Source: Treponema sp.
Lineage (GTDB): Bacteria > Spirochaetota > Spirochaetia > Treponematales > Treponemataceae
Length of the DNA: 64,000 nt
Reading direction: 5' to 3'
NCBI GenBank assembly: GCA_016286365.1
Contig: JAEESN010000003.1
Coordinates: 1 to 64,000, forward strand
Shown here: positions 33,873-43,871 of the stretch, one piece after another
Position numbering within the stretch: position 1 is the stretch's first letter
Layout: each line of letters starts with the position of its first letter
Translations under genes and position numbers: made by a program
Notes under the pieces: model-generated
Seen by the model: only the letters and a program-made list of their open reading frames with translations
Database searches by the model: none
What the model was told of the DNA's origin: nothing

Positions 33873-34577
33873 TTATTTATTATATTTTAAAAACTCATTT
33901 CCATATTTCGAAAACGAATTCTGATTTATTTTATTTTGGGACAAAAAGTGCACAAACCAGAGCGGAAAAGAATTTGTCCCCTTTGCTTCCATAAGCCATT
34001 CACCCTCGTTCAAAAGACTTTTACCATGCGGAGCCGAATCAAAATCAAGCTCTTCGCGGCGTGTAAAAATATTTTTATCAAGCGTAAGACGAAAATCCGA
34101 ATCATTTTTACCGAAAAATGCAAATCTGTCGTAAGAAATCATCACCTTTGGCTTTAATTCGTAGCGTTCCATTAAATCTTTTATCTCATTAAAAACCTGT
34201 CTGTTTAATTCTGTGTTTACAGGTTCTGTACGGGCGTTCATAAAAGCTTCTGCTTCGCGGTAAGTCATTGAAGTTCGCCTCTTATAGACAATTCCATCAA
34301 ACTTCTTTTTAATTTCAAAATAAACTGTGTCTTCTCGGCCCGCTTTTCCATAGCTTCTGAGCCTGAGTTTTTCTTTGTAAACAGGCTTCTCCAGAGATCT
34401 GATTATAAGCTCGTTCGAAGGGGTATCAAAATAAATATTAAAAATAAGATAAGTCTGGCCGTCTTTGTTATAGATATCTGCATCCATATATTGTTCCAAA
34501 AGAGGTTTTAGAGCTTTAAAATGATTTTCGGTAATGAGGTATTTTTGTTCTACCCTGCTGAATACTTCTATTGCCAT
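33873..34577 (-). CDS. VTC-domain protein, probable polyphosphate polymerase
   Basis: A 234-residue protein with the CYTH/VTC triphosphate-tunnel fold: basic RVEQKYLITENHF at the start, LRLRSYG, YFEIKKKFDGIVYKRRTS, SYDRFAFF, RLTLDKNIFTR and the acidic MEAKGTNSFP. These lysine and arginine-lined strands bind polyphosphate and ATP in eukaryotic Vtc4 and in bacterial homologues. Together with the DUF4956 neighbour it forms a small membrane polyphosphate module. The SD AAAAGGATAAAA fits the ATG at 34577. Confidence 0.78.
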   Translation of the reverse strand: MAIEVFSRVEQKYLITENHFKALKPLLEQYMDADIYNKDGQTYLIFNIYFDTPSNELIIRSLEKPVYKEKLRLRSYGKAGREDTVYFEIKKKFDGIVYKRRTSMTYREAEAFMNARTEPVNTELNRQVFNEIKDLMERYELKPKVMISYDRFAFFGKNDSDFRLTLDKNIFTRREELDFDSAPHGKSLLNEGEWLMEAKGTNSFPLWFVHFLSQNKINQNSFSKYGNEFLKYNK

Positions 34578-34759
34578 TTTTATCCTTTTAAAAAAAGTAT
34601 ATCATAAAACAAAAATATAATCTTAAGAATTCTTGATTTTTCTACCTCTTACGGTTTTTCCTTGATGACATTTTACTTTTAATTTTCTAAAATTGATTAT
34701 GGTTCTACGGGACGTAAAATGATTTTCCTACTTTCTGATTGAACCTTCGAGGAGTATTT

Positions 34760-35641
34760 ATGGACGAAACAAAACCTTTACCACCATGGGCCGATCAGAT
34801 TCCGGAAGGAAGCTTTATTTCTAATGCGCCGACTTATAAAGTTGGAGAATATTTTAATCTTTTTAAAAGCGGGAATGCGTGCGGAATGAAATATTATTTT
34901 TATGACCCGACCGAACACGGCTATCCTGCAGGAAAAAAATATCCTCTTTTAACTTTTTTACATGGCCGTTCAAATGCACTCGAAGGCGATATCTGCATCA
35001 ATTATACAGGTGCTGAATTTTACGCAACAGAAAAATATCAGTCTATGCTTGGCGGTGCATATATTTTAATTCCTATTGCAAACGAAAAACGAAATAAAAA
35101 AGGTTATATAAAAGGAACCTGGGATAAACCTTATACAAAACCGCTTTATACACTTATTAATTCTTTTGTAGATGATTACACTGCTCCAAGAGGCGGAGTA
35201 AATAAAAAATTTGTTTTTGGAAATTCTGCCGGAGCCAGGATGACTTATATTCTGGGAACAAAATATCCTTCGTTTTTTGATGCCCTTATTCCGATTGGAG
35301 GCGGAGAAATTCCTTCCGATAAAACCCTTGATGATTTTGACAGATACAATGTTCATCTTTTTTTAGCAAATGCAAAGCGTGACGAATTAAATGATTACAA
35401 TAAACTGATTGTTCCACGCCTTCCGCGCCTTAATAAGATGAAGCACTGTTTTATTTTCACACCGGAATGGGTTTACAACGGAGACAAGGGAATTGCCTCC
35501 ATTTACGTCGGTATAGAAATGGGCCAGCACTGTTTAGTAAACCCCATGCACTGTAATCTCACCTTTGATGACGGAACACCAATGGAAAAAACTCTTCCGG
35601 ATGGGATTCTCGGCTGGCTCAAAACTGTTTTAGACGAATAA
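34760..35641 (+). CDS. Alpha/beta-hydrolase, probable esterase
   Basis: About 293 residues. It has an oxyanion FLHGRSNA loop, nucleophile elbow GNSAGAR and a C-terminal GQHCLVN His segment, the Ser-His-(Asp) layout of the esterase and depolymerase-like groups. There is no signal peptide, so it is cytoplasmic. The ATG at 34760 is chosen for its CGAGGAG SD; an upstream TTG at 34739 is unlikely. Not linked to the neighbouring genes. Substrate unknown. Confidence 0.78.
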   Translation: MDETKPLPPWADQIPEGSFISNAPTYKVGEYFNLFKSGNACGMKYYFYDPTEHGYPAGKKYPLLTFLHGRSNALEGDICINYTGAEFYATEKYQSMLGGAYILIPIANEKRNKKGYIKGTWDKPYTKPLYTLINSFVDDYTAPRGGVNKKFVFGNSAGARMTYILGTKYPSFFDALIPIGGGEIPSDKTLDDFDRYNVHLFLANAKRDELNDYNKLIVPRLPRLNKMKHCFIFTPEWVYNGDKGIASIYVGIEMGQHCLVNPMHCNLTFDDGTPMEKTLPDGILGWLKTVLDE

Positions 35642-35660
35642 ACCTCTGCTTCTTCTGGCT

Positions 35661-37457
35661 CTAAGCCTTATATTTTCCAGCCTGGAGCTTCCACATCTGT
35701 GCATACTTTCCGTCGGCCTTTAAAAGACTTTCGTGAGTTCCTTCCTCAATAATTCGTCCTTTTTCGAGCATAAGGATTCTGTCTGCATCCCTGATTGTAG
35801 AAAGCCTGTGCGAAATGTAGAACACGGTTTTTCCCTTGGCAGCCTTTTTCATTGCCTTGTTAAGTTCGTATTCTGCAATAGGGTCTAAGGCGCTAGAAGG
35901 TTCATCCATGATCAGGATGTCTGCCTTTTTGTAAAACGCCCTGGAAATAGCAATCTTCTGACTTTCACCACCGGAAAAATCTACACCGTTTTTGTCGAAC
36001 TCTGTAGTAACCTGTGTTTTAAGCCCGAGCGGAAGCTTCTTTAATCTTGATTCAAAGCCGGCGCTCTCAAGTGCAGTTGTAATTTCGAATTTTTCCTTTT
36101 CAAAATCTTTGTCAGAAAGCTTATCCAATATTACGTTTTCTGCAAGGCTTGCCCCGTACATCTGGAAATCCTGGAATACAACCCCGAATCTCTTTCTGTA
36201 TTCACGAGGCTTATAGTTTTTTACATCCTCGCCATGCCAGCTTATCTTTCCTTTAGAAGGATCATAAAGACGCATCAAAAGTTTTACGAGGGTTGTTTTA
36301 CCAGCCCCGTTGTATCCTACGATTGCAATGTGTTCACCAGGCTTTACGCGAAGATTGATGTCGTGCAAAGTTTCTTTTGCCTTGTCGTTGTACTTAAAGC
36401 TTACGTGCTCTAAAACAAGTTCACCAGGTTCAGCCGGAACATCCTTTCCTTCGTTCTTTTCGAGTTTTGGCTCATATGCAAGGAACGAACGGATCTTATC
36501 GATATAAAGACTGTTTTCGTGAGCCTTTGGAGCAATATCCGCAATATTCGACATACCACGCCTCATGCTTCCCGTTCTGTTAAAGAGGATTACCGCATCG
36601 CTGTAAGTAATCGTGTGTAAAACTGCAGCTTCGTAAACAAGGTATGCAATATAAAGTCCGTCGGTTAAAAAATCACTGAATACATAACCTCGCAGGAAGT
36701 TGAGCCAGGTCCTTTTTGGACCAACCTTTTTGTTTTCTTTAAAAATCTCGTCATCAGCTTCCTGGAATTCTTTTTCGAGTTGATCACGTGCATTCGGATG
36801 AAGCCTTAATTCCTTTGCAAAATCACGAAGGTAGAACACACGGCTTACATAATTTCTTTTTCGTTCAAGAGGGTTTACCTTAAGTCTTACGCCATAGTTA
36901 ATCTTGTTTACGCCCTTTGCAAGAACAAAGCGCATGACAAATGAAACAAAGATAAATATGATTCCAGCAGGGTCTGTCATGAGGTAGAAAACACCGGTTG
37001 TAAAAAGAACAGTAAGCCCCTGCACCGTCTGATTACAAAGTGCCAGAAAGCGGTCGATTGAGGATTCAGATTCTGCAACCGAAAGAACAAAATCATTGTA
37101 GTATTTTGGATCGTCGTAGCAGTCTAAATCAAGTTCTGCGGCCTTCTGGAACATCTTTTCTTTAAGCGCCTTATAAATCTTTGGCTTATTCTTAAAGCTC
37201 CAGCTATGAATAAAAAATCCATCCGGAATAATCTGAATCATATTCAAAAGAAGGATTGCACCAATAGCGATAAGAGCCTTCCAGAAAGGTTCATTAAATT
37301 CCGCACAGCGAAGTACGTAACGGATTCCAAGAACGTGCTCTAAAAAGATAATAATCTGATAGCGGAAAGCATCGTAAAGAAAATAAATCATATAACCCGG
37401 GCAGGTTTTAAAACACAGCTTCCAGAGAAATGCGTGATTCTTCAATTCCTGTTTCAT
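35661..37457 (-). CDS. ABC exporter half-transporter, partner 2
   Basis: A 598-residue ABC exporter (TMD then NBD). The NBD has Walker A VGYNGAGKTTLVKLL, Q-loop FQDFQMYG, signature FSGGESQK, Walker B ILIMDEPSSALDP and H-loop YISHRLS, all canonical. The start overlaps the last bases of the partner gene at 37457 (ATGA-type overlap), so the two make a heterodimer. Such tandem exporters in gut bacteria carry lipids, peptides or drugs; the substrate here is unknown and no precursor peptide is nearby. Confidence 0.88.
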   Translation of the reverse strand: MKQELKNHAFLWKLCFKTCPGYMIYFLYDAFRYQIIIFLEHVLGIRYVLRCAEFNEPFWKALIAIGAILLLNMIQIIPDGFFIHSWSFKNKPKIYKALKEKMFQKAAELDLDCYDDPKYYNDFVLSVAESESSIDRFLALCNQTVQGLTVLFTTGVFYLMTDPAGIIFIFVSFVMRFVLAKGVNKINYGVRLKVNPLERKRNYVSRVFYLRDFAKELRLHPNARDQLEKEFQEADDEIFKENKKVGPKRTWLNFLRGYVFSDFLTDGLYIAYLVYEAAVLHTITYSDAVILFNRTGSMRRGMSNIADIAPKAHENSLYIDKIRSFLAYEPKLEKNEGKDVPAEPGELVLEHVSFKYNDKAKETLHDINLRVKPGEHIAIVGYNGAGKTTLVKLLMRLYDPSKGKISWHGEDVKNYKPREYRKRFGVVFQDFQMYGASLAENVILDKLSDKDFEKEKFEITTALESAGFESRLKKLPLGLKTQVTTEFDKNGVDFSGGESQKIAISRAFYKKADILIMDEPSSALDPIAEYELNKAMKKAAKGKTVFYISHRLSTIRDADRILMLEKGRIIEEGTHESLLKADGKYAQMWKLQAGKYKA

Positions 37458-39298
37458 TACTTTGCCTCCTTTTTAGAAGATTTCTTTTTTACATCATCCT
37501 CTTTCCATAAGTAATTTTTGGCCTGTTTGTTGTACATATCTGCATAAGTGCCGTTCATAGCCATCAGCTTTTTGTGATTACCTTCTTCTTTTACAGTTCC
37601 GTTTTCCAAAAGGTATACCCAGTCGGCATTCTGTACCGAAGAAAGCCTGTGCGAAATAAATAAAAGCGTATGGTTTTTACATGAAGTAAGGATGTTATCA
37701 AAAAGCTCGTATTCTGCAATCGGGTCAAGCGCGCTCGAAGGTTCATCAAAAATCTTAACCGGGCTTTCACGTATAAACGCTCTTGCAACAACAACCTTCT
37801 GAAACTCACCACCGGAAAGTACAACACCCTTATCATCGAACTCGCGTGTTAATGTTGTTTCAAGCCCCTGGGGAAGAGTCATAATCTTATCGTAAACTCC
37901 CGAAAGCTTTAACGCCTTACTTACAAGTTCATTCTTTTTGCTTTCTGAAACCTCTTCTCCCATCAAAACATTGTCTTTTACCGACATAGAAAGAAGCTTG
38001 TTATCCTGGAAAGCCGTTGCAAAAAGTTTTCTGTACTGCTGAAGGTTGTAATCTTTAATATTCCGTCCGTTCAACAAAATCTGACCATCTGTAGGATCAT
38101 AAAATCTTAAGAGAAGCTTTGTGATTGTTGTTTTTCCGGCCCCGTTATGTCCTACAAGAGCATAAGTTTTATCTTTCCTGAATTCCATATTCAGATTTTT
38201 TAAAACCATCTCGTCTTTATAGGCAAAAGAAACGTTACGGAATTCTATGCTTTCGATTTCTTTAGGACATTCAAGACCCTTGTAATCCTCCGGGATTTTT
38301 TCTTTGTATTCCAGAAAAGATTTTAAGTAATCTATAAAAAGTCCGTTTTTAAAACACTTGTTCAAAGAATCTGTAAAACCGATTAAAATCCAGGTTGTAG
38401 AAACCATCATACTTGTAATAACCGAAAGCTGGGCAAGAGACATCGAATGACCGACCAAAGTCCTGTAAGCCCCGTAAATTAAAAGTCCTTCGAAAATAAA
38501 GGTGAACGTAAATTCTACATAAAACCAATGGAGAGCCGCAGCCTTCTTTGCATATTTTCCGGTTACATCGCTCACCCCTTTAATTGATTCCTGATACTGC
38601 TTTCGCATAAGATTAAAAACATTTGTAATCCTCATCTCTTTTGCGTATTCAGCAAGATACATAACACGATTTATATAGGAAATCTTACGATTATAAGGAG
38701 TCATGTCCTTGTTGCGTTTATAATCAATCTTGCTTATAAAACGGTTGAAAACAAAGTTACCGATGATTGGAAAAAGTATGAATAAAACAGAAAGCCTGTC
38801 TACCTGATACATAAAAACAAAGGCAAGTACGCTCGCTATTCCGCCAAAAAAAGTTCCCAGCAGATCCGAAACCGTGTTGTTCAGTCTGTCGTCTGCCTTT
38901 TCCATTGCGAGAGTATATTTATCGTAAAAATCGCTGTTTTCAAAACATTCAAGTTCGACGTTGCGGGCCTTTTTAAAAAGAATTGTGTATAAACCCTTGT
39001 TGATTTTTGCATGAGCCTTAGGATAAAAAGAGCTTTCGAGGTAAACCTGATAAAATCCAACAGATGCAAAAACGATTACCGTTATCCCAAGAAACTTCAT
39101 GATTTCCCAGAAACCGCTTCCATTCTGAAGAGCGTTGATTACATAACGCATAAAAAACGCACTGTAAAAAAGCCATCCAAAATAATTTAAAAGCTGGGAA
39201 AATCCATTATTAAAGACTGCAGAAGGACAAATTTTTCCCAGCAGCTTTAATGCGTAAACATTGTTTTTTAATGCTTTTGTTTTTTTAATTTTATCCAT
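37457..39298 (-). CDS. ABC exporter half-transporter, partner 1
   Basis: A 613-residue ABC exporter. NBD motifs are VGHNGAGKTTITKLL, FQDNKLLSMS, LSGGEFQKVVVARAF, FDEPSSALDP and FISHRLS. Both partners have an intact catalytic Glu after Walker B, so neither site is degenerate. A short Lys-rich C-terminal tail (DDVKKKSSKKEAK) is unusual. TATAAT (39306-39311) ends 7 nt before the ATG and there is no SD, so a leaderless transcript is likely. It is the first gene of a two-gene operon. Confidence 0.88.
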   Translation of the reverse strand: MDKIKKTKALKNNVYALKLLGKICPSAVFNNGFSQLLNYFGWLFYSAFFMRYVINALQNGSGFWEIMKFLGITVIVFASVGFYQVYLESSFYPKAHAKINKGLYTILFKKARNVELECFENSDFYDKYTLAMEKADDRLNNTVSDLLGTFFGGIASVLAFVFMYQVDRLSVLFILFPIIGNFVFNRFISKIDYKRNKDMTPYNRKISYINRVMYLAEYAKEMRITNVFNLMRKQYQESIKGVSDVTGKYAKKAAALHWFYVEFTFTFIFEGLLIYGAYRTLVGHSMSLAQLSVITSMMVSTTWILIGFTDSLNKCFKNGLFIDYLKSFLEYKEKIPEDYKGLECPKEIESIEFRNVSFAYKDEMVLKNLNMEFRKDKTYALVGHNGAGKTTITKLLLRFYDPTDGQILLNGRNIKDYNLQQYRKLFATAFQDNKLLSMSVKDNVLMGEEVSESKKNELVSKALKLSGVYDKIMTLPQGLETTLTREFDDKGVVLSGGEFQKVVVARAFIRESPVKIFDEPSSALDPIAEYELFDNILTSCKNHTLLFISHRLSSVQNADWVYLLENGTVKEEGNHKKLMAMNGTYADMYNKQAKNYLWKEDDVKKKSSKKEAK

Positions 39299-39440
39299 AC
39301 TAAGAATTATATGGATTTTTCATTTTTTGAATAGTAAAGTATATCTTTAAAAATCTCTGATGAACTGATTATTCAGAGGATGTTCCCCTTTGCTTTCACG
39401 AATATAAACGTCGTCTTTCCTGTAAGTTTCCCCTCTGCTC

Positions 39441-40940
39441 CTAAAATCTTAAATATAAATCTTCGAGCCTGTCGCGGCAAAGTAGGAATTTTTGTGCAAG
39501 GGATGGATCAAAATGTGTGCCCGACGATTCTTTTATGATTTCAAATGCCTTATCAAAACTAAAGCTTTCTTTATAACATCTTTTACTTACAAGGGCATCA
39601 AAAACATCTGCCAGCGCCATTATGCGTGCTTCGAAAGGAATCTCTTCACCAGAAAGTTTTTCGGGGTATCCTGTACCATTCCATTTTTCGTGATGATAGT
39701 GAGCAACGTTTATGGCAATCTTTTTAAAGTCCTCATCATCAGCTTCTTTTAATACTTCGCCTACGATTCTGGCTCCTTCTGCAGAATGCTGCTTCATCTT
39801 TTCGTATTCTTCGTCGGTAAATTTCCCGGGCTTTTGTAAAATCGCATCTGGAACTGCTATTTTTCCAAGGTCGTGCATTGGAGCGGCTTTTATAACATTT
39901 GTACAGAACGCATCCGAGAGATTTTCATATCCTTTCTGATTTCTTAAAAACTCAACAAAAATACGCACACAGTCGCTCGTCCTTTTGATGTGTCCGCCTG
40001 TAGAGTTATCGCGGCTTTCTACCATGGTTGCCATACCGGTTAAAATTGAGTTTTGAACCGCAATCAGTTTTTTGTTATTTAAATCGATAGAAGAAATCAT
40101 GTCGTTGAAGGTATCTGCAAGTTCGCCAAAGGAATCATTACTTACAATACTTACGTGTCCTGTATAATCCCCTTTTTTTACACGCTCTGTTCCTTCCTGT
40201 AATTTTTGCAGTGGAGTCGAATAGTAATGAGTAAAAATAATAAGGATTACGATATCAAGAATCAGGATGATTATAAAATATAAAAGAACGGTTTTGTCTG
40301 CAAATTCGCTGTGCTTATGAAGAAGATTGATATACGCAAACCAGATAAAACAGATCGGGAAAACGCTTACAGAAATATAAAAAACCGTAAACAAAAATCT
40401 GTTCGAAGGTTTTATAAGCCCTGGAGTTTCCGAAATCTTTCCTTCGGGGAAAAATTTTGGAAGGAACACACGCCTGTGAAGGGTTTCCATAATAAAAAAA
40501 CCGAGTGTAAAGCTAAAAAGACATTCAAGAGTAACATACATCAGCGAAGTCATAAGGATATATTTAACGGGAACATTAAAATGCTTTCCGGCAATTATCA
40601 GTGTTACAACTTCGGCAAGAAAATAATAAATCCATCCGCTCATACTCAAAGAAGCATATGCGATAGGCATATTGATGAACCGCTTCTTCAAGTTTTTACG
40701 TATACTTACACTGTAATACAAAAAACATAAGAGCATAGGAATGATGTAACAAAAGGAAGAGACAATGATGATTATTGTTGTGTTGCTTTCGATGTATTCA
40801 GTCCACCCCGACATTGCAAGAGTCTGAAGTTCGGGAGTCGTAAAGCTCGAAGGAATAACAGAACCTATAAGATTTGATAAACCTACAATAAAGCCGTAAA
40901 GCCAGGCAACCTTAGTTGTATTCTTCTGGTTAAATTCCAT
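39441..40940 (-). CDS. Membrane HD-GYP protein, probable c-di-GMP phosphodiesterase
   Basis: A 499-residue protein. About six N-terminal membrane helices (to about 245) with no recognisable periplasmic sensor, then a HAMP-like segment (LQEGTERVKKGDYTGHV), and an HD-GYP domain: HDLGK near 350, HHEKWNGTGYPEKLSGEEIPFEARI near 410, and DALVSKRCYK. These carry the metal ligands and the GYP motif of active c-di-GMP phosphodiesterases. It probably senses a membrane signal and lowers c-di-GMP, which in treponemes affects motility. It follows purA-purB by 52 nt on the same strand. Confidence 0.88.
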   Translation of the reverse strand: MEFNQKNTTKVAWLYGFIVGLSNLIGSVIPSSFTTPELQTLAMSGWTEYIESNTTIIIIVSSFCYIIPMLLCFLYYSVSIRKNLKKRFINMPIAYASLSMSGWIYYFLAEVVTLIIAGKHFNVPVKYILMTSLMYVTLECLFSFTLGFFIMETLHRRVFLPKFFPEGKISETPGLIKPSNRFLFTVFYISVSVFPICFIWFAYINLLHKHSEFADKTVLLYFIIILILDIVILIIFTHYYSTPLQKLQEGTERVKKGDYTGHVSIVSNDSFGELADTFNDMISSIDLNNKKLIAVQNSILTGMATMVESRDNSTGGHIKRTSDCVRIFVEFLRNQKGYENLSDAFCTNVIKAAPMHDLGKIAVPDAILQKPGKFTDEEYEKMKQHSAEGARIVGEVLKEADDEDFKKIAINVAHYHHEKWNGTGYPEKLSGEEIPFEARIMALADVFDALVSKRCYKESFSFDKAFEIIKESSGTHFDPSLAQKFLLCRDRLEDLYLRF

Positions 40941-40992
40941 CCAAAATCCTTATAAATTAATTATATAATTAATTATACACCAGATGGGAAAA

Positions 40993-42408
40993 TTATAAAT
41001 TTATTTCTGCAGATTCCTTTGCTACATTTTTAAGAAGAGGCTTTACCTTTTTGAGCATTGCAGTAACCTGATCAGGACAGCGGCCGATGTAAAGCGATGG
41101 TGTTAAAAGCTTTTTCATTTCTTCTTCTGTAAGACCGAATGATTTTTCTGCTGCAAGGCGGCTAAGGAGGTCACATTCTTCGCCGTTTTTCATCTTTGCA
41201 GTTGCTTCCATAGAACAGCGGCGGATGATTTCATGAAGCTCCTGTCTGTTTCCTCCGCGTTTTACTGCTTCCATCATGAGGTTTTCTGTTGCAATGAACG
41301 GAAGATAATCGTTACATGTTTTTTCTACGATTTTTTCGTTTACGTGAAGACCATCTGTTACATTCTGTGCAAGGCGTAAGATTGCATCGCAGCAGAGGAA
41401 GCCTTCCGGTAAAGAGATGCGGCGGTTAGCAGAATCGTCGAGGGTTCTTTCGAGCCACTGAGTACATGCTGTCATTGGTGCGTTTAATGCATCTGCCATA
41501 AGATAGCGTGCAAGAGAACAGATTCTTTCTGAACGCATTGGATTTCGTTTATATGCCATAGCCGAAGATCCAATCTGATTTTTTTCGAATGGTTCTTCTA
41601 CCTGGCGGTCGTGCTGTAAAAGACGGATATCGTTTGCCATGCGGTAACAGCTCTGTGCAACAGAAGAAAGTGCATTCAAAATACGGCTGTCTACCTTTCT
41701 TGGATATGTTTGTCCCTGAACATCAAAGATCTCTGTAAATCCAAAATCCTTTGCAATCATTTCGTTTAATTTTTCGCATTTTTTACCATCGCCTTCAAAA
41801 AGGTCCATAAAACTTGCTTCGGTTCCTGTTGTACCACGGCAGCCAAGGAATTTAACGTTTTTGATTGCAAAGTCGATTTCTTCCAAGTCAGAAAGGAAAT
41901 CCTGCATCCAGAGGCACGCTCTTTTTCCAACAGTTACAAGTTGAGCAGGCTGATAGTGAGTATAACCAAGTGTTGGAAGAGCCTTATATTTATCTGCAAA
42001 GTCGCAGAGGTTAGAAATTACTTTTAAAAGTTCACCGCGAAGATAAAGTAAACCATCGCGGTAGATTACTAAATCGGCATTGTCTGTTACGTAACAGCTT
42101 GTAGCACCAAGATGAATAATTCCTGCAGCAGAAGGAGCAACCTTTCCGTAAGCATAAACGTGAGCCATTACATCGTGGCGTACTTCCTTTTCGCGTGCGG
42201 CAACAACATCGTAATCAATATCTGTAATATGCTGTGAAAGTTCCTTTACCTGGTCTTTAGAAACAGGAAGTCCGAGTGCGTTTTCTGCCTTTGCAAGAGC
42301 AACCCAGAGTTTACGCCATGTCTGATATCGAGTATCAGAAGAAAAAAGCTTGAGCATATAATCAGACGCATAGCGTGAAGATAATGGTGTTTCGTAAGTA
42401 TCTTTCAT
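40993..42408 (-). CDS. purB: Adenylosuccinate lyase
   Basis: A 471-residue fumarase/aspartase-superfamily lyase. It begins ETPLSSRYASDYMLKLFSSDTRYQTWRKLW and has the signature GSSAMAYKRNPMRSERI loop (catalytic Ser) and the conserved HLGATSCYVTDNAD. It acts twice in purine synthesis, releasing fumarate from SAICAR and from adenylosuccinate. SD GAGG precedes the ATG. It follows purA with a 69-nt gap, consistent with one operon for AMP formation. Confidence 0.95.
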   Translation of the reverse strand: MKDTYETPLSSRYASDYMLKLFSSDTRYQTWRKLWVALAKAENALGLPVSKDQVKELSQHITDIDYDVVAAREKEVRHDVMAHVYAYGKVAPSAAGIIHLGATSCYVTDNADLVIYRDGLLYLRGELLKVISNLCDFADKYKALPTLGYTHYQPAQLVTVGKRACLWMQDFLSDLEEIDFAIKNVKFLGCRGTTGTEASFMDLFEGDGKKCEKLNEMIAKDFGFTEIFDVQGQTYPRKVDSRILNALSSVAQSCYRMANDIRLLQHDRQVEEPFEKNQIGSSAMAYKRNPMRSERICSLARYLMADALNAPMTACTQWLERTLDDSANRRISLPEGFLCCDAILRLAQNVTDGLHVNEKIVEKTCNDYLPFIATENLMMEAVKRGGNRQELHEIIRRCSMEATAKMKNGEECDLLSRLAAEKSFGLTEEEMKKLLTPSLYIGRCPDQVTAMLKKVKPLLKNVAKESAEINL

Positions 42409-42477
42409 TTAAAAATCCTCTATATTACAGTTTTTGTTACAATTATTTTGCCTTATGCAGCTTTCTGAATTCCAAAA

Positions 42478-43752
42478 CTATCTGATGATGATGGCTTCGC
42501 GTTCCGGTCCAACAGAAATATATTTAATAGGACATCCGATTTCTTTTTCTACGTAAAGAACATAGTCCTGTGCAGCCTTTGGTAAATCATTCCAGCTTCT
42601 GGCCTTAGAAATGTCGCACTTCCAGCCGTCTACATATTCAATTACAGGTTTACATGATTTTAATGCAACCGGGAATGGGAATCTGTCGATTTTTTTGCCG
42701 TTGAGTTCGTAGTGTGTAGTAACAGGAATCTTATCCATATAACTTAAAACATCGAGTTTTGTAAGAGCAATTGCAGTAGCAGCCTGAACTTCGATTCCGT
42801 AGCGTGTTGCAACAAGGTCAAGAGAACCAACTCGGCGTGGACGACCAGTTTTTGCACCGTATTCGTTTCCAGCCTTTCTTAATTCTTCTGCTTCGTCACC
42901 GAACATTTCGCATACAAATGGACCTTCACCAACGCAGGTAGCATAAGCTTTTACTACACCGATGATGTCTGAAATTTTAGCAGAAGGAAGTCCGGAACCG
43001 ATTGGTGCAAAAGCAGCACATGTATTTGATGAAGTTGTATAAGGAACAATACCGTAATCAAGGTCGCGGAGAGAACCAAGCTGTGCTTCAAAAAGAATGC
43101 TCTTTCCTTTTGACTGAGCGTCCTTTAAGAAAAGCATTGTGTCGCATACATAAGGTTTGATTTTTTCGCATGCATTGTTAATCCATGCATCGAGTTTAGC
43201 TTCTGTATAAGGTTCAGCACCATAAACCTTTGTTAAAGTAAGGTTTTTCCATTCCATGATGTCCAGTAAGTGCTGTTTTAATTCTTCAGGATAAAATAAT
43301 TCACCTGCTAAAACTGTTTTTTTCTGGTATTTATCTGAATAAAAAGGAGCGATTCCCTGTTTTGTAGAACCGTATTTTTTATCTGCAAGACGCTGCTCTT
43401 CAAGGCAGTCTAAGTCTCTGTGCCATGGAAGTAAAAGTGAAGCACGGTCACTGATTTTAAGATTATCAGGAGTAAGAGGTACACCCTTGTTGATTACTTC
43501 CTGCATTTCTGACCATAAATTTTCCGGATCGAGTGCAACTCCGTTACCAAGAATATTAACAACACCGTCTCTGAATATTCCTGATGGAAGAAGGTGAAGG
43601 GCAAACTTACCTTTGTCGTTGATTACAGTATGGCCGGCATTTCCACCGCCCTGAAAACGACATACTATATCGTAGCTTTCTGTCAAAAGGTCAACCATAC
43701 GACCTTTTCCTTCATCACCCCAGTTAATTCCAACAATTGCACCGCATTTCAT
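42478..43752 (-). CDS. purA: Adenylosuccinate synthetase
   Basis: A 424-residue PurA: N-terminal GINWGDEGKGRMVDLL (GTP P-loop), QGGGNAGHTV (IMP/GTP site), a central Lys/Arg-rich region and TGRPRRVGSLDLVATRYG. It couples IMP and aspartate with GTP to make adenylosuccinate. The gene lies just upstream of purB. SD TGAGGATG near the ATG. The upstream hairpin with a T run at 43785-43835 could double as an attenuator for purA, but fits better as the end of the pbpC transcript. Confidence 0.96.
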   Translation of the reverse strand: MKCGAIVGINWGDEGKGRMVDLLTESYDIVCRFQGGGNAGHTVINDKGKFALHLLPSGIFRDGVVNILGNGVALDPENLWSEMQEVINKGVPLTPDNLKISDRASLLLPWHRDLDCLEEQRLADKKYGSTKQGIAPFYSDKYQKKTVLAGELFYPEELKQHLLDIMEWKNLTLTKVYGAEPYTEAKLDAWINNACEKIKPYVCDTMLFLKDAQSKGKSILFEAQLGSLRDLDYGIVPYTTSSNTCAAFAPIGSGLPSAKISDIIGVVKAYATCVGEGPFVCEMFGDEAEELRKAGNEYGAKTGRPRRVGSLDLVATRYGIEVQAATAIALTKLDVLSYMDKIPVTTHYELNGKKIDRFPFPVALKSCKPVIEYVDGWKCDISKARSWNDLPKAAQDYVLYVEKEIGCPIKYISVGPEREAIIIR

Positions 43753-43784
43753 TTGAACATCCTCATCATTTTTATTATTTTTTC

Positions 43785-43835
43785 AAAAAAAAAGACAAAG
43801 ACATTTCGAGCGCAAAACTCAAAGACGCCTTTGTC
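43785..43835 (-). terminator. Terminator of the a2m-pbpC operon
   Basis: On the minus strand, stem GACAAAG / CTTTGTC (43829-43835 and 43794-43800), then nine Ts. It lies downstream of pbpC and upstream of purA. Confidence 0.7.
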
Positions 43836-43871
43836 TATCCTTGATTGTTATACCCAATTTAGCCCCGTTTG

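Noticed and set aside
35661-39298. Second bacteriocin export system
   Set aside because: The two ABC genes have no HlyD partner, peptidase domain or precursor nearby; called only a heterodimeric exporter.
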